This document shows, piece by piece, positions 52,535-61,525 of a stretch of DNA of 64,000 nt. Location: contig DGWC01000076.1 of NCBI GenBank assembly GCA_002395135.1, positions 1 through 64,000 of the forward strand, read 5' to 3'. Under the pieces are notes generated by a model. The model was given only the letters and a program-made list of their open reading frames with translations, was not told the DNA's origin and made no database searches. Position numbers and translations under genes: made by a program. Position 1 is the stretch's first letter; the number at the start of each line of letters is the position of its first letter. This DNA is from Prevotella sp. UBA4268 (GTDB lineage: Bacteria > Bacteroidota > Bacteroidia > Bacteroidales > Bacteroidaceae).

Positions 52535-53335
52535 ATGAGAATATTAGTGCTGGGAGCAGGAAAGATGGGCAGTTTCTTCCTCGACCTGCTCAGTTTTGAG
52601 CATGAAACGGCAGTGTTTGAGAGAGATCCGAAGAGATTACGGTTCACTTACAACACGTTGCGTTTCACATCATTAGAAGAAATCAAGGACTTCAAGCCCG
52701 AACTGGTCATCAATGCCGTGACCATGAAATATACGATACCGGCATTCAACGAGGTGATTCCCTATCTTCCCAAAGACTGCATCATCAGCGACATCGCATC
52801 AGTGAAGACCGGTCTCAAGGAGTTTTATGAACAGACGGGCATGCACTATGTAAGTTCACACCCCATGTTCGGCCCCACTTTTGCCAATCTGAACCAACTT
52901 TCAGAAGAGAATGCCATTATCATCAGCGAAGGTGATTTCATTGGCCGCATCTTCTTCAAGGACCTTTACAGCAAACTGGGCCTGAACATTTATGAATACA
53001 CATTTGAGGAACACGACAAGACCGTGGCCTATTCGCTCAGCATCCCATTCGTGTCAACATTCGTGTTTGCGGCAGTCATGAAGCATCAGGATGCGCCAGG
53101 CACCACCTTCAAGCGCCACATGCGCATTGCCAAAGGTGTGCTCAGCGAAGACGATTACCTGCTGCAAGAAATCTTGTTTAATCCCTATACGCACGACCAA
53201 GTGGCACAAATCCGTTCAGAACTGAAAGAGTTGCTTGAGATTATCGACCACAAGGATGCCGCAGGAATGAAAGGCTATCTCACAAAAATCAGAGAGAACG
53301 TGAAAAGAGATATTGAAAGGGTTTCCTCAAAATAA
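52535..53335 (+). CDS. tyrA: Prephenate dehydrogenase
   Basis: Oxidatively decarboxylates prephenate to 4-hydroxyphenylpyruvate in tyrosine synthesis. The dinucleotide-binding site VLGAGKMGSFFLDLLSFEHETAVFERD opens the protein, and the conserved active-site HPMFGPTFANL is near residue 108, with the His needed for catalysis. At 266 residues it is a compact form with no fused domain. It follows the DAHP synthase-chorismate mutase gene by 9 nt, ending the operon. Confidence 0.93.
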   Translation: MRILVLGAGKMGSFFLDLLSFEHETAVFERDPKRLRFTYNTLRFTSLEEIKDFKPELVINAVTMKYTIPAFNEVIPYLPKDCIISDIASVKTGLKEFYEQTGMHYVSSHPMFGPTFANLNQLSEENAIIISEGDFIGRIFFKDLYSKLGLNIYEYTFEEHDKTVAYSLSIPFVSTFVFAAVMKHQDAPGTTFKRHMRIAKGVLSEDDYLLQEILFNPYTHDQVAQIRSELKELLEIIDHKDAAGMKGYLTKIRENVKRDIERVSSK

Positions 53336-53339
53336 GCAC

Positions 53340-54350
53340 ATGAGCATCTTCAATCTGATACTTGGAATCACATTTACATTTGTGGAACTCAACTGTGAGA
53401 ACCTCTTCGACACTCAAAAAGACAGTATAAAAGACGACCAGGAGTATACTGCCGAGAGTGTCAGAAGATGGACTCGCACGCGGTATTGGAACAAACTGAA
53501 CAACGTGGCACAGGAAATCATCTCGTGCGGCGATGGAGAGAAAGAATGGAAACTCCCTGACATGATTGCGCTGTGTGAGATTGAGAACGACAGTGTGATG
53601 CACGACCTGACCAAGCGCTCACTGCTGAGACAGGCAAGATATGAGTATGTGGTCACCGACAGCCCTGATCTGCGAGGCATAGACGTGGCTCTCCTGTACA
53701 GCCCATTCTCATTCCGGCTTATCAACAGTTATCCCCTGAGGGTTGTTCCCCTCAAAGGAATGCGCCCCACACGTGACATCCTGTATGCTTGCGGCCAACT
53801 CATCAACGGCGATACCATGCACGTGTTCGTTGTTCATGCTCCCAGTAAGCATGGCGGAAATCTCGCAACGAGGCCCTTCCGCATGCAAGTGGTGAACCGT
53901 CTGAACCAATCCATTGACTCGATTCGTGCGATTTGTCATAATCCCAACATCATGATTGCCGGCGATTTCAACGATGGCGCAGACTCACCCGTCATGGAAA
54001 CGCTTGTCAACAACAAGATGCGAGATGTGTCAAGCACCGCCAAGGGAAGCCATGGCGCACGTGGCACCTATAAATATAAAGGCCGATGGGAATCCATCGA
54101 CCATATTCTGATCAGCGAGAGGCTCGAAGAAACGTTCCAGTCGTGCCTCATCCACGACGCTCCTTTTCTCTTGGAGGAAGATCCGCAATATGGTGGCATG
54201 CAGCCTCGACGAAACTATCAAGGCTATCAATACCACCATGGCTATAGCGATCACCTGCCTTTGGTGGCCCGTTTTGTATGGAGGCCTAAGAGAGATTCTC
54301 TTTCCGGTTCGGGTCGCGATGAATCACCGAGCCACTCGCCTGATGTGTAG
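53340..54350 (+). CDS. Endonuclease/exonuclease/phosphatase-family protein
   Basis: A 336-residue EEP-superfamily hydrolase. FTFVELNCENLFD near the N-terminus and the metal motif MIAGDFNDGADSP near residue 200, plus HGYSDHLPLVARF with the catalytic Asp-His, place it among the magnesium-dependent nuclease or phosphodiesterase group typical of Bacteroidetes. ATG 53340 lies 4 nt after tyrA's stop; the hydrophobic N-terminus (IFNLILGITF) is a possible weak export signal. Its last 65 nt run over the 3' end of the convergent SDR gene. Confidence 0.88.
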   Translation: MSIFNLILGITFTFVELNCENLFDTQKDSIKDDQEYTAESVRRWTRTRYWNKLNNVAQEIISCGDGEKEWKLPDMIALCEIENDSVMHDLTKRSLLRQARYEYVVTDSPDLRGIDVALLYSPFSFRLINSYPLRVVPLKGMRPTRDILYACGQLINGDTMHVFVVHAPSKHGGNLATRPFRMQVVNRLNQSIDSIRAICHNPNIMIAGDFNDGADSPVMETLVNNKMRDVSSTAKGSHGARGTYKYKGRWESIDHILISERLEETFQSCLIHDAPFLLEEDPQYGGMQPRRNYQGYQYHHGYSDHLPLVARFVWRPKRDSLSGSGRDESPSHSPDV

Positions 54351-55065
54351 CCAGCACCAACACCTCTGCAATCTGGACATGTTCCGGCGCTGAAGCGGCA
54401 TAGAAGGCCACGTCTGCAATGTCATCGCCAGTCAGCGGCTGAATGCCTTGATACACACCCTCTGCCCGTTTGGCATCTCCATGGAAGCGGGTGACACTGA
54501 AATTGGTCTCAACCAAGCCCGGTTTCACATTGGTGACACGCACTGCCGACTCTGCCACGTCTATGCGCAAGCCATCTGTTATGGCCTTCACCGCTGCTTT
54601 CGTGGCACAATAGACTCCTCCGCCGGCATAGGCGGCATCGCCGGCCACGCTTCCGATGTTGATCACATGGCCATGATTGCGTGCAACCATACCAGGAACT
54701 ATCAGCCGCGTCATGGTAAGCAATCCCTTGATATTGGTGTCAATCATGGTTTCCCAATCATCCAGATTGCCCTCATACTCCTTTTCCAAGCCAAGAGCAA
54801 GACCGGCATTGTTGATCAAAACATCAATCTGCTGCCAGCAATCCTTCAGCGATGCAACAGCCTGGGCACACGCGTCACGATCGCGGACATCATACTGAAG
54901 AAGCAACACTTCGGCTCCTTCTTTCTGGGCAGCGGCCTTTATCTGCTGCAACTTTTCGCTGTTGCGACCCGTCAATATCAAGTTAAAACCTCCCTGGGCA
55001 AATCTGCGAGCGCATGCTTCACCGATTCCGCTCGTTGCTCCCGTAATCAAAGCAATTCTTTTCAT
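54286..55065 (-). CDS. Short-chain dehydrogenase/reductase (YdfG-like)
   Basis: A 259-residue NAD(P)-dependent classical SDR. It has TGATSGIGEACARRFA (residues 8-23), the NNAGLA motif, the catalytic Ser in INIGSVAG and Tyr-x3-Lys in YCATKAAVK near residue 155. Members of this group reduce 3-hydroxy acids such as L-allo-threonine; the substrate here is not known. The 3' end overlaps the convergent EEP gene by 65 nt. Confidence 0.93.
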   Translation of the reverse strand: MKRIALITGATSGIGEACARRFAQGGFNLILTGRNSEKLQQIKAAAQKEGAEVLLLQYDVRDRDACAQAVASLKDCWQQIDVLINNAGLALGLEKEYEGNLDDWETMIDTNIKGLLTMTRLIVPGMVARNHGHVINIGSVAGDAAYAGGGVYCATKAAVKAITDGLRIDVAESAVRVTNVKPGLVETNFSVTRFHGDAKRAEGVYQGIQPLTGDDIADVAFYAASAPEHVQIAEVLVLATHQASGSVIHRDPNRKENLS

Positions 55066-55079
55066 ACTCTTATTATGGA

Positions 55080-56177
55080 TTAGTCATTCATTAAAATCCT
55101 AACGATTCTTTCTGCTGTGCGTCCGTCCCATCGCTCCGGCAACGATGATTTTTTCCAATTACCCGCCATTAAATCCCTCATTGCGGCATACAGTTGCGCT
55201 GCATCCTCGCCAACAAGGACGTTGCTGCCGGTCTTTACCGTCTCTATGTGCTCCGTATAACTGTTCAGCGTGATACATGGAACGCCATTGAACGTGGCTT
55301 CTTCCGCCACGTTTCCGCTGTCGGTAACCACTCCCATGGCGTGGGAAGTGAGATAACCGAACTGAAGATAAGGAAGAGACGGAACAAGATGTAAGCAAGG
55401 CGATGCCGGCAATATTCTGGAGACAACGTCTTTTGCCAGTCCCCGCAATGGCGCAACGATAGGAATGCTCTTCCCGCCATTCTCTTCACAGGCTTTAATC
55501 ATGTGTTCCAGCAGGCTTTTCAGTTTGCTATCATCGCCCATCAAGGCTTTCCTGTTCACCGTAAACACCACATATTCACCCTCTTTCAGTCCCAATTGGT
55601 CCATCACATCGGGTTTCTGCCATCGAGAATGATTGAAACGGAGATTATCAATCAAGATATTGCCTACCATATACACGCGGCTCTGCTCTGCGCCCTCACG
55701 ATTGGTAATGCTGTTGTTGCTCACTCCAGCCGTGAAAAGCAGATCCGACAGTCCGTCAATCACCAAGCGGTTTACCTCTTTGGGCATCTTGATGTCAAAA
55801 CTGCGTGTTCCGGCCACCAAGTGCGCCAGGCGAATGCCCCTTTTCTTGGTAACAATTGCTGCTGCCATGGTAGATGCCAGATCATCCACAACCACCACAA
55901 CGTCGGCAGGATGATTCTCCAGATAGCGGTCAAACTCACCCATCACACGCCCGGTAATCTCATTCAGGCTCTGGCTGTCCACACGCAGGTAAGCATGGGG
56001 ACGAGGTATTTGCAAATCATCAAACAGAGAACCCTCCAGTGTAGAATCATTTTCACTACCTGCGTATACCAATTGATATTCCATGCCATCCGTGTTTTGA
56101 ATAGCACGGATAAGCGGTGCCACCTTGATAAAGTTCGGGCGGGCACCCGCAACAATACATACCTTTGTCATCTTCAC
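55080..56177 (-). CDS. wecB: UDP-N-acetylglucosamine 2-epimerase
   Basis: A non-hydrolysing epimerase that makes UDP-N-acetylmannosamine for cell-surface polysaccharide. The 365 residues contain KVCIVAGARPNFIKVAPL, HLVAGTRSFDIKMPKEVNRLVID (the catalytic Arg-Glu pair), TVNRKALMGD and the UDP-binding VVTDSGNVAEEATFNGVP. Usually the segment reads HVEAGLRS; here it is HLVAGTRS, a family variant. ATG 56177 and 56171 are both possible. Neighbouring genes do not reveal which polysaccharide is meant. Confidence 0.9.
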   Translation of the reverse strand: MKMTKVCIVAGARPNFIKVAPLIRAIQNTDGMEYQLVYAGSENDSTLEGSLFDDLQIPRPHAYLRVDSQSLNEITGRVMGEFDRYLENHPADVVVVVDDLASTMAAAIVTKKRGIRLAHLVAGTRSFDIKMPKEVNRLVIDGLSDLLFTAGVSNNSITNREGAEQSRVYMVGNILIDNLRFNHSRWQKPDVMDQLGLKEGEYVVFTVNRKALMGDDSKLKSLLEHMIKACEENGGKSIPIVAPLRGLAKDVVSRILPASPCLHLVPSLPYLQFGYLTSHAMGVVTDSGNVAEEATFNGVPCITLNSYTEHIETVKTGSNVLVGEDAAQLYAAMRDLMAGNWKKSSLPERWDGRTAERIVRILMND

Positions 56178-56237
56178 GTTTCTTTGTTTATCGCAAGATG
56201 CCCTGACGACACCCCACCTATTCTGTTTTCCATTATT

Positions 56238-57017
56238 CTACTCCGCCAGACACATCAGTTCGCTGAACTTACTGCATGTCAGCAGATGCTCATGTTCATA
56301 CGCTTCCATGTGCTCATGCGCCCATACTACTTCGAAAGGCACATGTATGGCATAACCGCCAATGGCCAGCACCGGCTCTATGTCAGACCTGAAACTGTTG
56401 CCCACCATCAGCAGTTCGTCGATGCTGATGTTCAAATCCTCGCATAACTCCCGGTAATGGCGCGGTGTTTTGTTGGCTACCACATCCACACGGTCGAAGA
56501 ATTCCCACAGACCGGAGCGTCGAAGTTTGTTTTCCTGATCCTGGATTTCGCCTTTAGTGAACACCACCATCCTGTATTTCCCTGCATTCCGCAGGGCTTT
56601 CAGCGTTTCATCAACACCTGGCAACGGCGTGGCAGGTAAGCGCAACAGGCTGCGACCAGCCTCCTGGATTCTCAACAACAAGTCGGCCGAGATAGTCCCT
56701 TTGCTCACTTTCACGGCATTCTCTACCAACGACAGTGTGAAAGCCTTGCAGCCATAGCCCAGTTCTTCCATGTTTGCCGTCTCGGTCTTGAACAGTTCGC
56801 TCGAAATATACTTTTCGTCGCCCCACGGAGAAAGCATCTCACAATAGGCACTCTCCACCGCTTCAAAGTGCGACTGGCAGTCCCACAGCGTATCGTCTGC
56901 ATCAAAAGCAATCACTTTGGTGTGTTCCTTGAACCACTCCACCAGTTTTTCATCGCTTTGCTGCTTCATCGGCGACTTCTCCGCCTTATTATATTTAATG
57001 TGTAAACTTGTATCCAT
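56238..57017 (-). CDS. HAD-superfamily hydrolase
   Basis: A 259-residue haloacid dehalogenase-like phosphatase. The nucleophile motif is FDADDTLWDCQ near residue 39, motif II is VVFTKG near 150, and motifs III/IV are in NKTPRHYRELCE and LLMVGNSFRSDIEPVLAIGGYAIHV. The helical cap between residues 60 and 140 fits the YjjG-like group. ATG 57017 lies 14 nt after the TATCTTTG box; ATG 56969 is a possible second start. The substrate is unknown. Confidence 0.88.
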   Translation of the reverse strand: MDTSLHIKYNKAEKSPMKQQSDEKLVEWFKEHTKVIAFDADDTLWDCQSHFEAVESAYCEMLSPWGDEKYISSELFKTETANMEELGYGCKAFTLSLVENAVKVSKGTISADLLLRIQEAGRSLLRLPATPLPGVDETLKALRNAGKYRMVVFTKGEIQDQENKLRRSGLWEFFDRVDVVANKTPRHYRELCEDLNISIDELLMVGNSFRSDIEPVLAIGGYAIHVPFEVVWAHEHMEAYEHEHLLTCSKFSELMCLAE

Positions 57018-57030
57018 AATATTTCCGTCG

Positions 57031-57038
57031 CAAAGATA
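57031..57038 (-). promoter_or_regulatory. -7 box of the HAD hydrolase gene
   Basis: Minus strand TATCTTTG followed by CGACGG, 14 nt before ATG 57017, so the leader is very short. Confidence 0.65.
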
Positions 57039-57257
57039 CGAAAAATCTGAGTAAGCAAAAAAGAAAAGGAATAAATTTGTTATTCCAAGCGTGAAGATTT
57101 TAAAAATATATGCGAGAGAAAAGCCTTATATTTTTGATTATTCCAAACATGCGGCCTCAACTACAGCCATTTAAACTGCCCAGGAAACAGATTCTCCGTC
57201 ACGATTCGTTACGAAGAAAGTAGCCTTTTCCTGTCAGAAAACCTACAGGATGCAGCC

Positions 57258-57477
57258 AGCGCCAGATAGATTTGCAAAAGTAAATTAATGTGATTTGCAG
57301 AGTAAGTTAATGTGATTTGGAAAGTAAATCAATTTAATTTGCACGGTAAATTAATTTAATTTGCTTTTGCTACTCATTGCTTTGAAGGGTGAAAACAGAC
57401 GTTATCAAGGCACGAAAGTGGTGCTATCTATGCGCGAAAATGCTGTTTATCAGAGCAGGAAAGTGCTGTTTTCCTGT
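57258..57477. repeat. 22-bp-period tandem array 2
   Basis: Units start at 57280, 57302, 57324 and 57346 (GTAAnTTAATnTnATTTGC), exactly 22 bp apart. After two worn units, the same phase continues within one or two bases in a second sequence family with CGAAA or GGAAA at 57413, 57435 and 57457 (GAAAnTGnTGTTnTC), also exactly 22 bp apart. The array sits in the 617-nt gap between the HAD and SPFH genes and has no open frame. It shares the period with the array at 24822-24936 but little sequence. Confidence 0.8.
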
Positions 57478-57550
57478 GATGCCGGCATCGGATGAAAAAG
57501 GTTTTGCGGGATTATTTGCCACGAGATGTGCATGAAATCCACTATACAGA

Positions 57551-57583
57551 ACATCCCCAGGACTGAGAGACCCCTGGGGATGT
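57551..57583 (-). terminator. Perfect hairpin downstream of the SPFH gene
   Basis: ACATCCCCAGG (57551-57561) pairs over 11 bp with CCTGGGGATGT (57573-57583). It lies about 50 nt beyond the stop of the SPFH gene and probably ends the nfeD-SPFH transcript, though a clear T-run is lacking on the minus strand. Between it and the gene are GGCGCA/TGCGCC (57595-57616) and the palindrome CCTTGCATGCAAGG (57617-57630). Confidence 0.65.
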
Positions 57584-57634
57584 TTCGTATATATGGCGCA
57601 AGGTGAGCCGTGCGCCCTTGCATGCAAGGTGTGA

Positions 57635-58588
57635 TTACTCGCCCTTGAACAGTTCCTTAATGCCGCCAATAGAGCCCATCACGTTTGTGGCTTCGTATGG
57701 CAGGTAGACAGTCTTGGTCTGGTTTCCGCTGGCCAGTTCTTCCATCATCTGGATGTATTTCTGTGCAAGCAGATAGTTAGCCGGGTTGGTTGACTGTCCC
57801 ACAGCCTGCGTAATCTTCTCAATGGCGATGGCTTCTGCCTCGGCCTTACGTATACGAGCCTGCGCTTCACCCTCTGCCGTGAGGATGGCCTGCTGCTTAG
57901 CGGCCTCGGCGCGGTTGATCATAGCCGTCTTTTCACCCTCAGAAGCGAGGATTTCTGCTGCCTTCTCACCTTCTGAAGTGAGGATTTGAGCACGCTTGTT
58001 ACGCTCTGCCTGCATCTGCTTTTCCATGGCATTGAGCACGCTTGCCGGCGGTGTGATGTCCTGCAATTCCACTCGGTTCACCTTCACACCCCACTTATCG
58101 GTTGCATCGTCGAGCACGGAGCGCAGTTTGGTGTTAATGGTATCGCGCGAAGTCAGCGTTTCGTCCAGTTCCAATTCACCGATAATGTTACGCAGGGTGG
58201 TCTGTGTAAGTTTCTCGATAGCATTGGGAAGGTTCTGAATCTCATAGACAGCCTTGAACGGATCAACAATCTGGAAATAGAGCAGCGCATTGATTTCTGT
58301 CTGCACATTATCCTTGGTAATCACATTCTGCTTCGGGAAATCATACACTTGTTCGCGCAGGTCGATGTTGTTGGAATAAGCATAGCGGCCGCGATTCAGC
58401 ACAACAATCTCCTTGGCACGGTCGATAAAGGGGATAATCACATTGATACCAGGCTTGAGGGTGGCATAATAGCGTCCGAGTCGCTCAATGATTTTGGTTT
58501 CCGACTGTGGGATGATAACCAGTGCCATTTTGGCAAAAAGAATCACACATACTACGATGGCGATCAAAACATAAGTCATAAAATCCAT
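57635..58588 (-). CDS. SPFH/stomatin-like membrane protein
   Basis: A 317-residue bacterial stomatin-like protein. ATG 58588 starts the N-terminal membrane hairpin (TYVLIAIVVCVILFAKMALVII), followed by the SPFH domain (SETKIIERLGRYYATLKPGINVIIPF...) and a long Ala/Glu-rich coiled coil (ASEGEKAAEILASEGEKTAMINRAEAAKQQ) before a small C-terminal domain. Such proteins form oligomeric membrane rings and pair with NfeD proteins; here nfeD lies directly upstream. An open frame upstream to 58735 is ignored because it overlaps nfeD. Confidence 0.94.
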   Translation of the reverse strand: MDFMTYVLIAIVVCVILFAKMALVIIPQSETKIIERLGRYYATLKPGINVIIPFIDRAKEIVVLNRGRYAYSNNIDLREQVYDFPKQNVITKDNVQTEINALLYFQIVDPFKAVYEIQNLPNAIEKLTQTTLRNIIGELELDETLTSRDTINTKLRSVLDDATDKWGVKVNRVELQDITPPASVLNAMEKQMQAERNKRAQILTSEGEKAAEILASEGEKTAMINRAEAAKQQAILTAEGEAQARIRKAEAEAIAIEKITQAVGQSTNPANYLLAQKYIQMMEELASGNQTKTVYLPYEATNVMGSIGGIKELFKGE

Positions 58589-58632
58589 ATTATTAGTTAT
58601 TTTAAATGAAACATTTGCTATGAAAAAAGGTG

Positions 58633-59085
58633 TCAGTCGGCAGGTTCCACGGTGATGATAATGCTCTCGCGGTTGGTTACGCGCACGTATTTGCCGGCTG
58701 GAATCTCGTCTTTTGTCGTGGCGGCAGCCTTCCACACATCGCCGTCGATAGCCACCCGGCCATAGCCGCCGGCCTCAATGGTCTCTACCACCCTGCCCCG
58801 ACGTCCCAGAAGAGCATCGGCATTGCTCACTCTGTGCTCCTCGTTCTTATGCAAATAGCGCAGGGCAAACGGGCGCACCAGGAAGAGACTCACAATGGTG
58901 AACAGGGCAAACACGGCCAGTTGCCAATAGAAACTGCCGCCCAAGGCAGCGCAGACCACGGCGAAGACGGCTCCTATGGAGAAGCACATGATGAAGAAAT
59001 CGCCGGCTGTCAGTTCAAGAATGAGGCAGACCACGGCCACTACCGCCCACATCTGCCATAGGTGTTGTGATAAATAGTCAATCAT
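58633..59085 (-). CDS. NfeD-family membrane protein
   Basis: A 150-residue partner of the stomatin-like protein: two or three membrane segments (WQMWAVVAVVCLILELTAGDFFIMCFSIGAVFAVV and LAVFALFTIVSLFLV) then a C-terminal OB-fold-like domain with DALLGRRGRVVETIEAGGYGRVAIDGDVWKAAA. The short form without a protease domain. It precedes the SPFH gene by 44 nt in one minus-strand operon. Confidence 0.93.
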   Translation of the reverse strand: MIDYLSQHLWQMWAVVAVVCLILELTAGDFFIMCFSIGAVFAVVCAALGGSFYWQLAVFALFTIVSLFLVRPFALRYLHKNEEHRVSNADALLGRRGRVVETIEAGGYGRVAIDGDVWKAAATTKDEIPAGKYVRVTNRESIIITVEPAD

Positions 59086-59169
59086 ATCTTTTCCTTTTTT
59101 TTAATTGGTTGTTTTACTTTATTGCTGTTCCCCGATGCGGGATTACTTGCATGCGGTGCATCGCGCCCG

Positions 59170-59853
59170 TCAGATGGACAGGATGAAATCGTCCCAGTCT
59201 TTCGACGAGCCTTTCTTTCCGAACACCTTGCTGAACAGTCGGCTGCGCGTGGAAGCCACGCTCTCCTTGCTGTGGGCCGTCAGCGTGGCAATGTCTCTGG
59301 GCTGTATACGCGCCTTGATGAGCAGGCTTACGTAATAGTCCTGGGCAGACAATTTGTAGAGACTGAACAGTTTTTCGGTGAAGCCCGTGTAGATGCCGTC
59401 AATCAGTTGCACCAAATCAGTCCAGTCTTGCTGCGACATGCTTCTGCCTTTGTCGATGTATTCCTGCATACGCTTATAGATATCCGAACTGAAAATGGTG
59501 GTTTCTGCCTGCCGGCGCTTCTCTCCTTCAATGCGTGCCACCTTATTATTATAGTCGAGACGTGCCTTTTTCTCCTCCAATTCAAGGCGCAGCACCGAGT
59601 TTTCATCGCCCAATTGCTGCAAGAGCATCTCCAGTTCCTCTATTTTCTGCTCATTTTCCTCAATGCTTTTGCGGCTTTTGGCCTGCTGCTCATCCTGCAT
59701 GGTGCGCACTTTCCGCAGTCGTTCTTCCAGCAGCAGAATCTTCCGGCGGCTGTTCTGCACAGCCACGATGAACAGAGCCACATAGGTAACGGTGCATAGA
59801 ATCAGGAGAAACACCTCCCGCTGCGTCAATATGGTTATGGTTAACTGCATCAT
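59170..59853 (-). CDS. Membrane-anchored LuxR-like coiled-coil protein
   Basis: A 227-residue protein with one N-terminal membrane helix (TQREVFLLILCTVTYVALFIVAVQ), a coiled coil (residues 40-110, LLLEERLRKVRTMQDEQQAKSRK and ENEQKIEELEMLLQQLGDENSV), and a C-terminal helix-turn-helix of LuxR/GerE type (SAQDYYVSLLIKARIQPRDIATLTAHSKESVASTRSRLFSKVFG). It resembles the C-terminal half of Bacteroidales TPR-LuxR regulators, without TPRs. Start 59853 is set by the promoter at 59876-59883. Confidence 0.8.
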   Translation of the reverse strand: MMQLTITILTQREVFLLILCTVTYVALFIVAVQNSRRKILLLEERLRKVRTMQDEQQAKSRKSIEENEQKIEELEMLLQQLGDENSVLRLELEEKKARLDYNNKVARIEGEKRRQAETTIFSSDIYKRMQEYIDKGRSMSQQDWTDLVQLIDGIYTGFTEKLFSLYKLSAQDYYVSLLIKARIQPRDIATLTAHSKESVASTRSRLFSKVFGKKGSSKDWDDFILSI

Positions 59854-59875
59854 CTTCACTGATTGTTTCTTGTTG

Positions 59876-59883
59876 CAAAGATA
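59876..59883 (-). promoter_or_regulatory. -7 box of the LuxR-like gene
   Basis: Minus strand TATCTTTG followed by CAACAAG, 22 nt before ATG 59853. Confidence 0.6.
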
Positions 59884-59968
59884 TAATAAATAAATGATGA
59901 TGCCAAGAAAAATGGTTCTCAATAATTCGCAATTGGCAAAACGGTTTGCAAAAGTTTGCAAACAGCCT

Positions 59969-60433
59969 TCATCCGATGTTGTTACGCCTGATATATCGCA
60001 GGCGCGCGGCAAGCGACATCTTGGCAAACTTGCGCCATTCATCGGTTCCGCCCCTGCCAACATGGTCAAGATAATGCAGGTCGTACATGTGGCAATAGGC
60101 CTCTATCTCAAAGGGATTCAGATAATAGGCGGCATTTCGCGTCCTGCGGAAATAGCGCAAGGCAAGCAGCGAGTGCCATCCGTAAAGCAAATAGAACAAG
60201 AGCCACGAATTGCGAGTGTTCTGTGCCTGCCTCAGATGGATCATCTCATGGTTCTTCAGCGCATCGAGCCTGGCATTCAATCTGTCGGCTGCTGCCTGCT
60301 CACGTGTATAAATGCGGCCGAAAAGCGTAATGGCCGTATATCCCTTCCTGCACAGCCACTTGCTCACAGAGGCCGGCATGTCCACCACAGCGCCAGGCCG
60401 GGGAGAGCAGAATATGGAAAGCAGGAAGTTCAT
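59969..60433 (-). CDS. Hypothetical protein with HExxH-like motif
   Basis: A 154-residue protein of uncertain family. NHEMIHLRQAQNTRN near residue 65 has the HExxH zinc-metalloprotease pattern, followed 30 residues later by NPFEIEAYCHMYD, where Glu could be the third ligand. Hydrophobic stretch NSWLLFYLLYGWHSLL suggests a membrane-facing helix. It may be a short relative of the M56/BlaR-type or DUF4157 group. It lies on the minus strand between the LuxR-like gene and the M48 protease gene. Confidence 0.65.
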   Translation of the reverse strand: MNFLLSIFCSPRPGAVVDMPASVSKWLCRKGYTAITLFGRIYTREQAAADRLNARLDALKNHEMIHLRQAQNTRNSWLLFYLLYGWHSLLALRYFRRTRNAAYYLNPFEIEAYCHMYDLHYLDHVGRGGTDEWRKFAKMSLAARLRYIRRNNIG

Positions 60434-60528
60434 GCCTTGGAAATAGCGAATAAAAAAACGAGGTTGCGCTCCATAGCCCTCTGCGTTTGCTCTGGCCTAT
60501 ACAGCGCAACCTCACGAGTCATACCGTC

Positions 60529-61422
60529 TTATCTCTTTGTGGTTTTCTTCGTTGTGGCGGTTTTCTTTTTGGTGCTTGTTGTTGCCTTTTTGGTGGTAGT
60601 TATCGTCTGCACTGCTGGTTTATAATAGGTAAGAGCCTCGGGCAGATGCTTCTGAATGTCGGCAATTCGCTTGGTATCAGATGGGTGTGAACTCATCCAA
60701 GTGGCCACATTGCTCGATCCCTGGGCTGCCATGCGCTGCCAGAACGTCACGGCCACGTTGGGATTATAGCCGGCCATGGCTGCAAAAATCAGTCCCATGT
60801 AGTCGGCTTCGCTCTCATTGTCGCGCGAATATTTCAGATTGAGCAGCGACAAACCCTGCGACAGGGCTGCCGTTCCCAGTTCTGTAGCCGTCTGGCTTAC
60901 ACCCACTGCCGAAGCGAGAGCACCGCCAATCTGCACCAAGGTGCTGGAGTTGCTGGCCTTGGTCATCTGCTCTGCCGAGTGCTTAGCCACGGCATGGGCA
61001 ATCTCGTGACCAAGAACGATGGCCAGTGAAGCCTCATCTCTCGTCACAGGAAGAATGCCTTCATAGACCACAATCTTACCTCCAGGCATGCAGAATGCAT
61101 TCACCTGATTGTCCTGCACAAGGTTGAACTCCCACGCAAAGTTATTCACCTCATTGGCAAAGCCATGTCCTTTCAGATAAGTCTCTACGGCTGTGGCCAG
61201 TTTCTGGCCCACCCGCTTCACCATTGCCGTATTCGTGGCATTGGTGGAGGCCTTTGCCGACTTCATGTACTGGGCATATTGCTGCGAACTTAGGCTCAGC
61301 ACGTATTCGTCACTTACACTCAGACGGTGCTTTCTGCCCGTGATAGGCACCGTACTTGTGGTTCCGCATGACACCAGTATAGAGGTGACCAGTGTCAAAA
61401 GAATTACTTGAATCTTCTTCAT
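60529..61422 (-). CDS. M48-family metalloprotease lipoprotein
   Basis: A 297-residue exported zinc protease. The signal peptide ends in lipobox VSCG (Cys19), and the catalytic motif is VLGHEIAHAVAKHSAEQM near residue 145 with the third ligand Glu in SRDNESEADYMGL near 207. The C-terminal 30 residues are almost only Lys and Thr (STKKKTATTKKTTKR). It resembles periplasmic YggG/BepA-type proteases acting on outer-membrane proteins. Confidence 0.93.
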   Translation of the reverse strand: MKKIQVILLTLVTSILVSCGTTSTVPITGRKHRLSVSDEYVLSLSSQQYAQYMKSAKASTNATNTAMVKRVGQKLATAVETYLKGHGFANEVNNFAWEFNLVQDNQVNAFCMPGGKIVVYEGILPVTRDEASLAIVLGHEIAHAVAKHSAEQMTKASNSSTLVQIGGALASAVGVSQTATELGTAALSQGLSLLNLKYSRDNESEADYMGLIFAAMAGYNPNVAVTFWQRMAAQGSSNVATWMSSHPSDTKRIADIQKHLPEALTYYKPAVQTITTTKKATTSTKKKTATTKKTTKR

Positions 61423-61517
61423 AATACTATAATATTATAATAATGTTTACCTTTTCTTGCTGTCGCGCCTGTTTCCCACTGGTTGTATATGTGCGAATAA
61501 CAGACTGCCGCTGTCTG

Positions 61518-61525
61518 CAAAGGTA
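61518..61525 (-). promoter_or_regulatory. -7 box of the M48 protease gene
   Basis: Minus strand TACCTTTG followed by CAGACAG, about 95 nt before ATG 61422. Confidence 0.55.
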
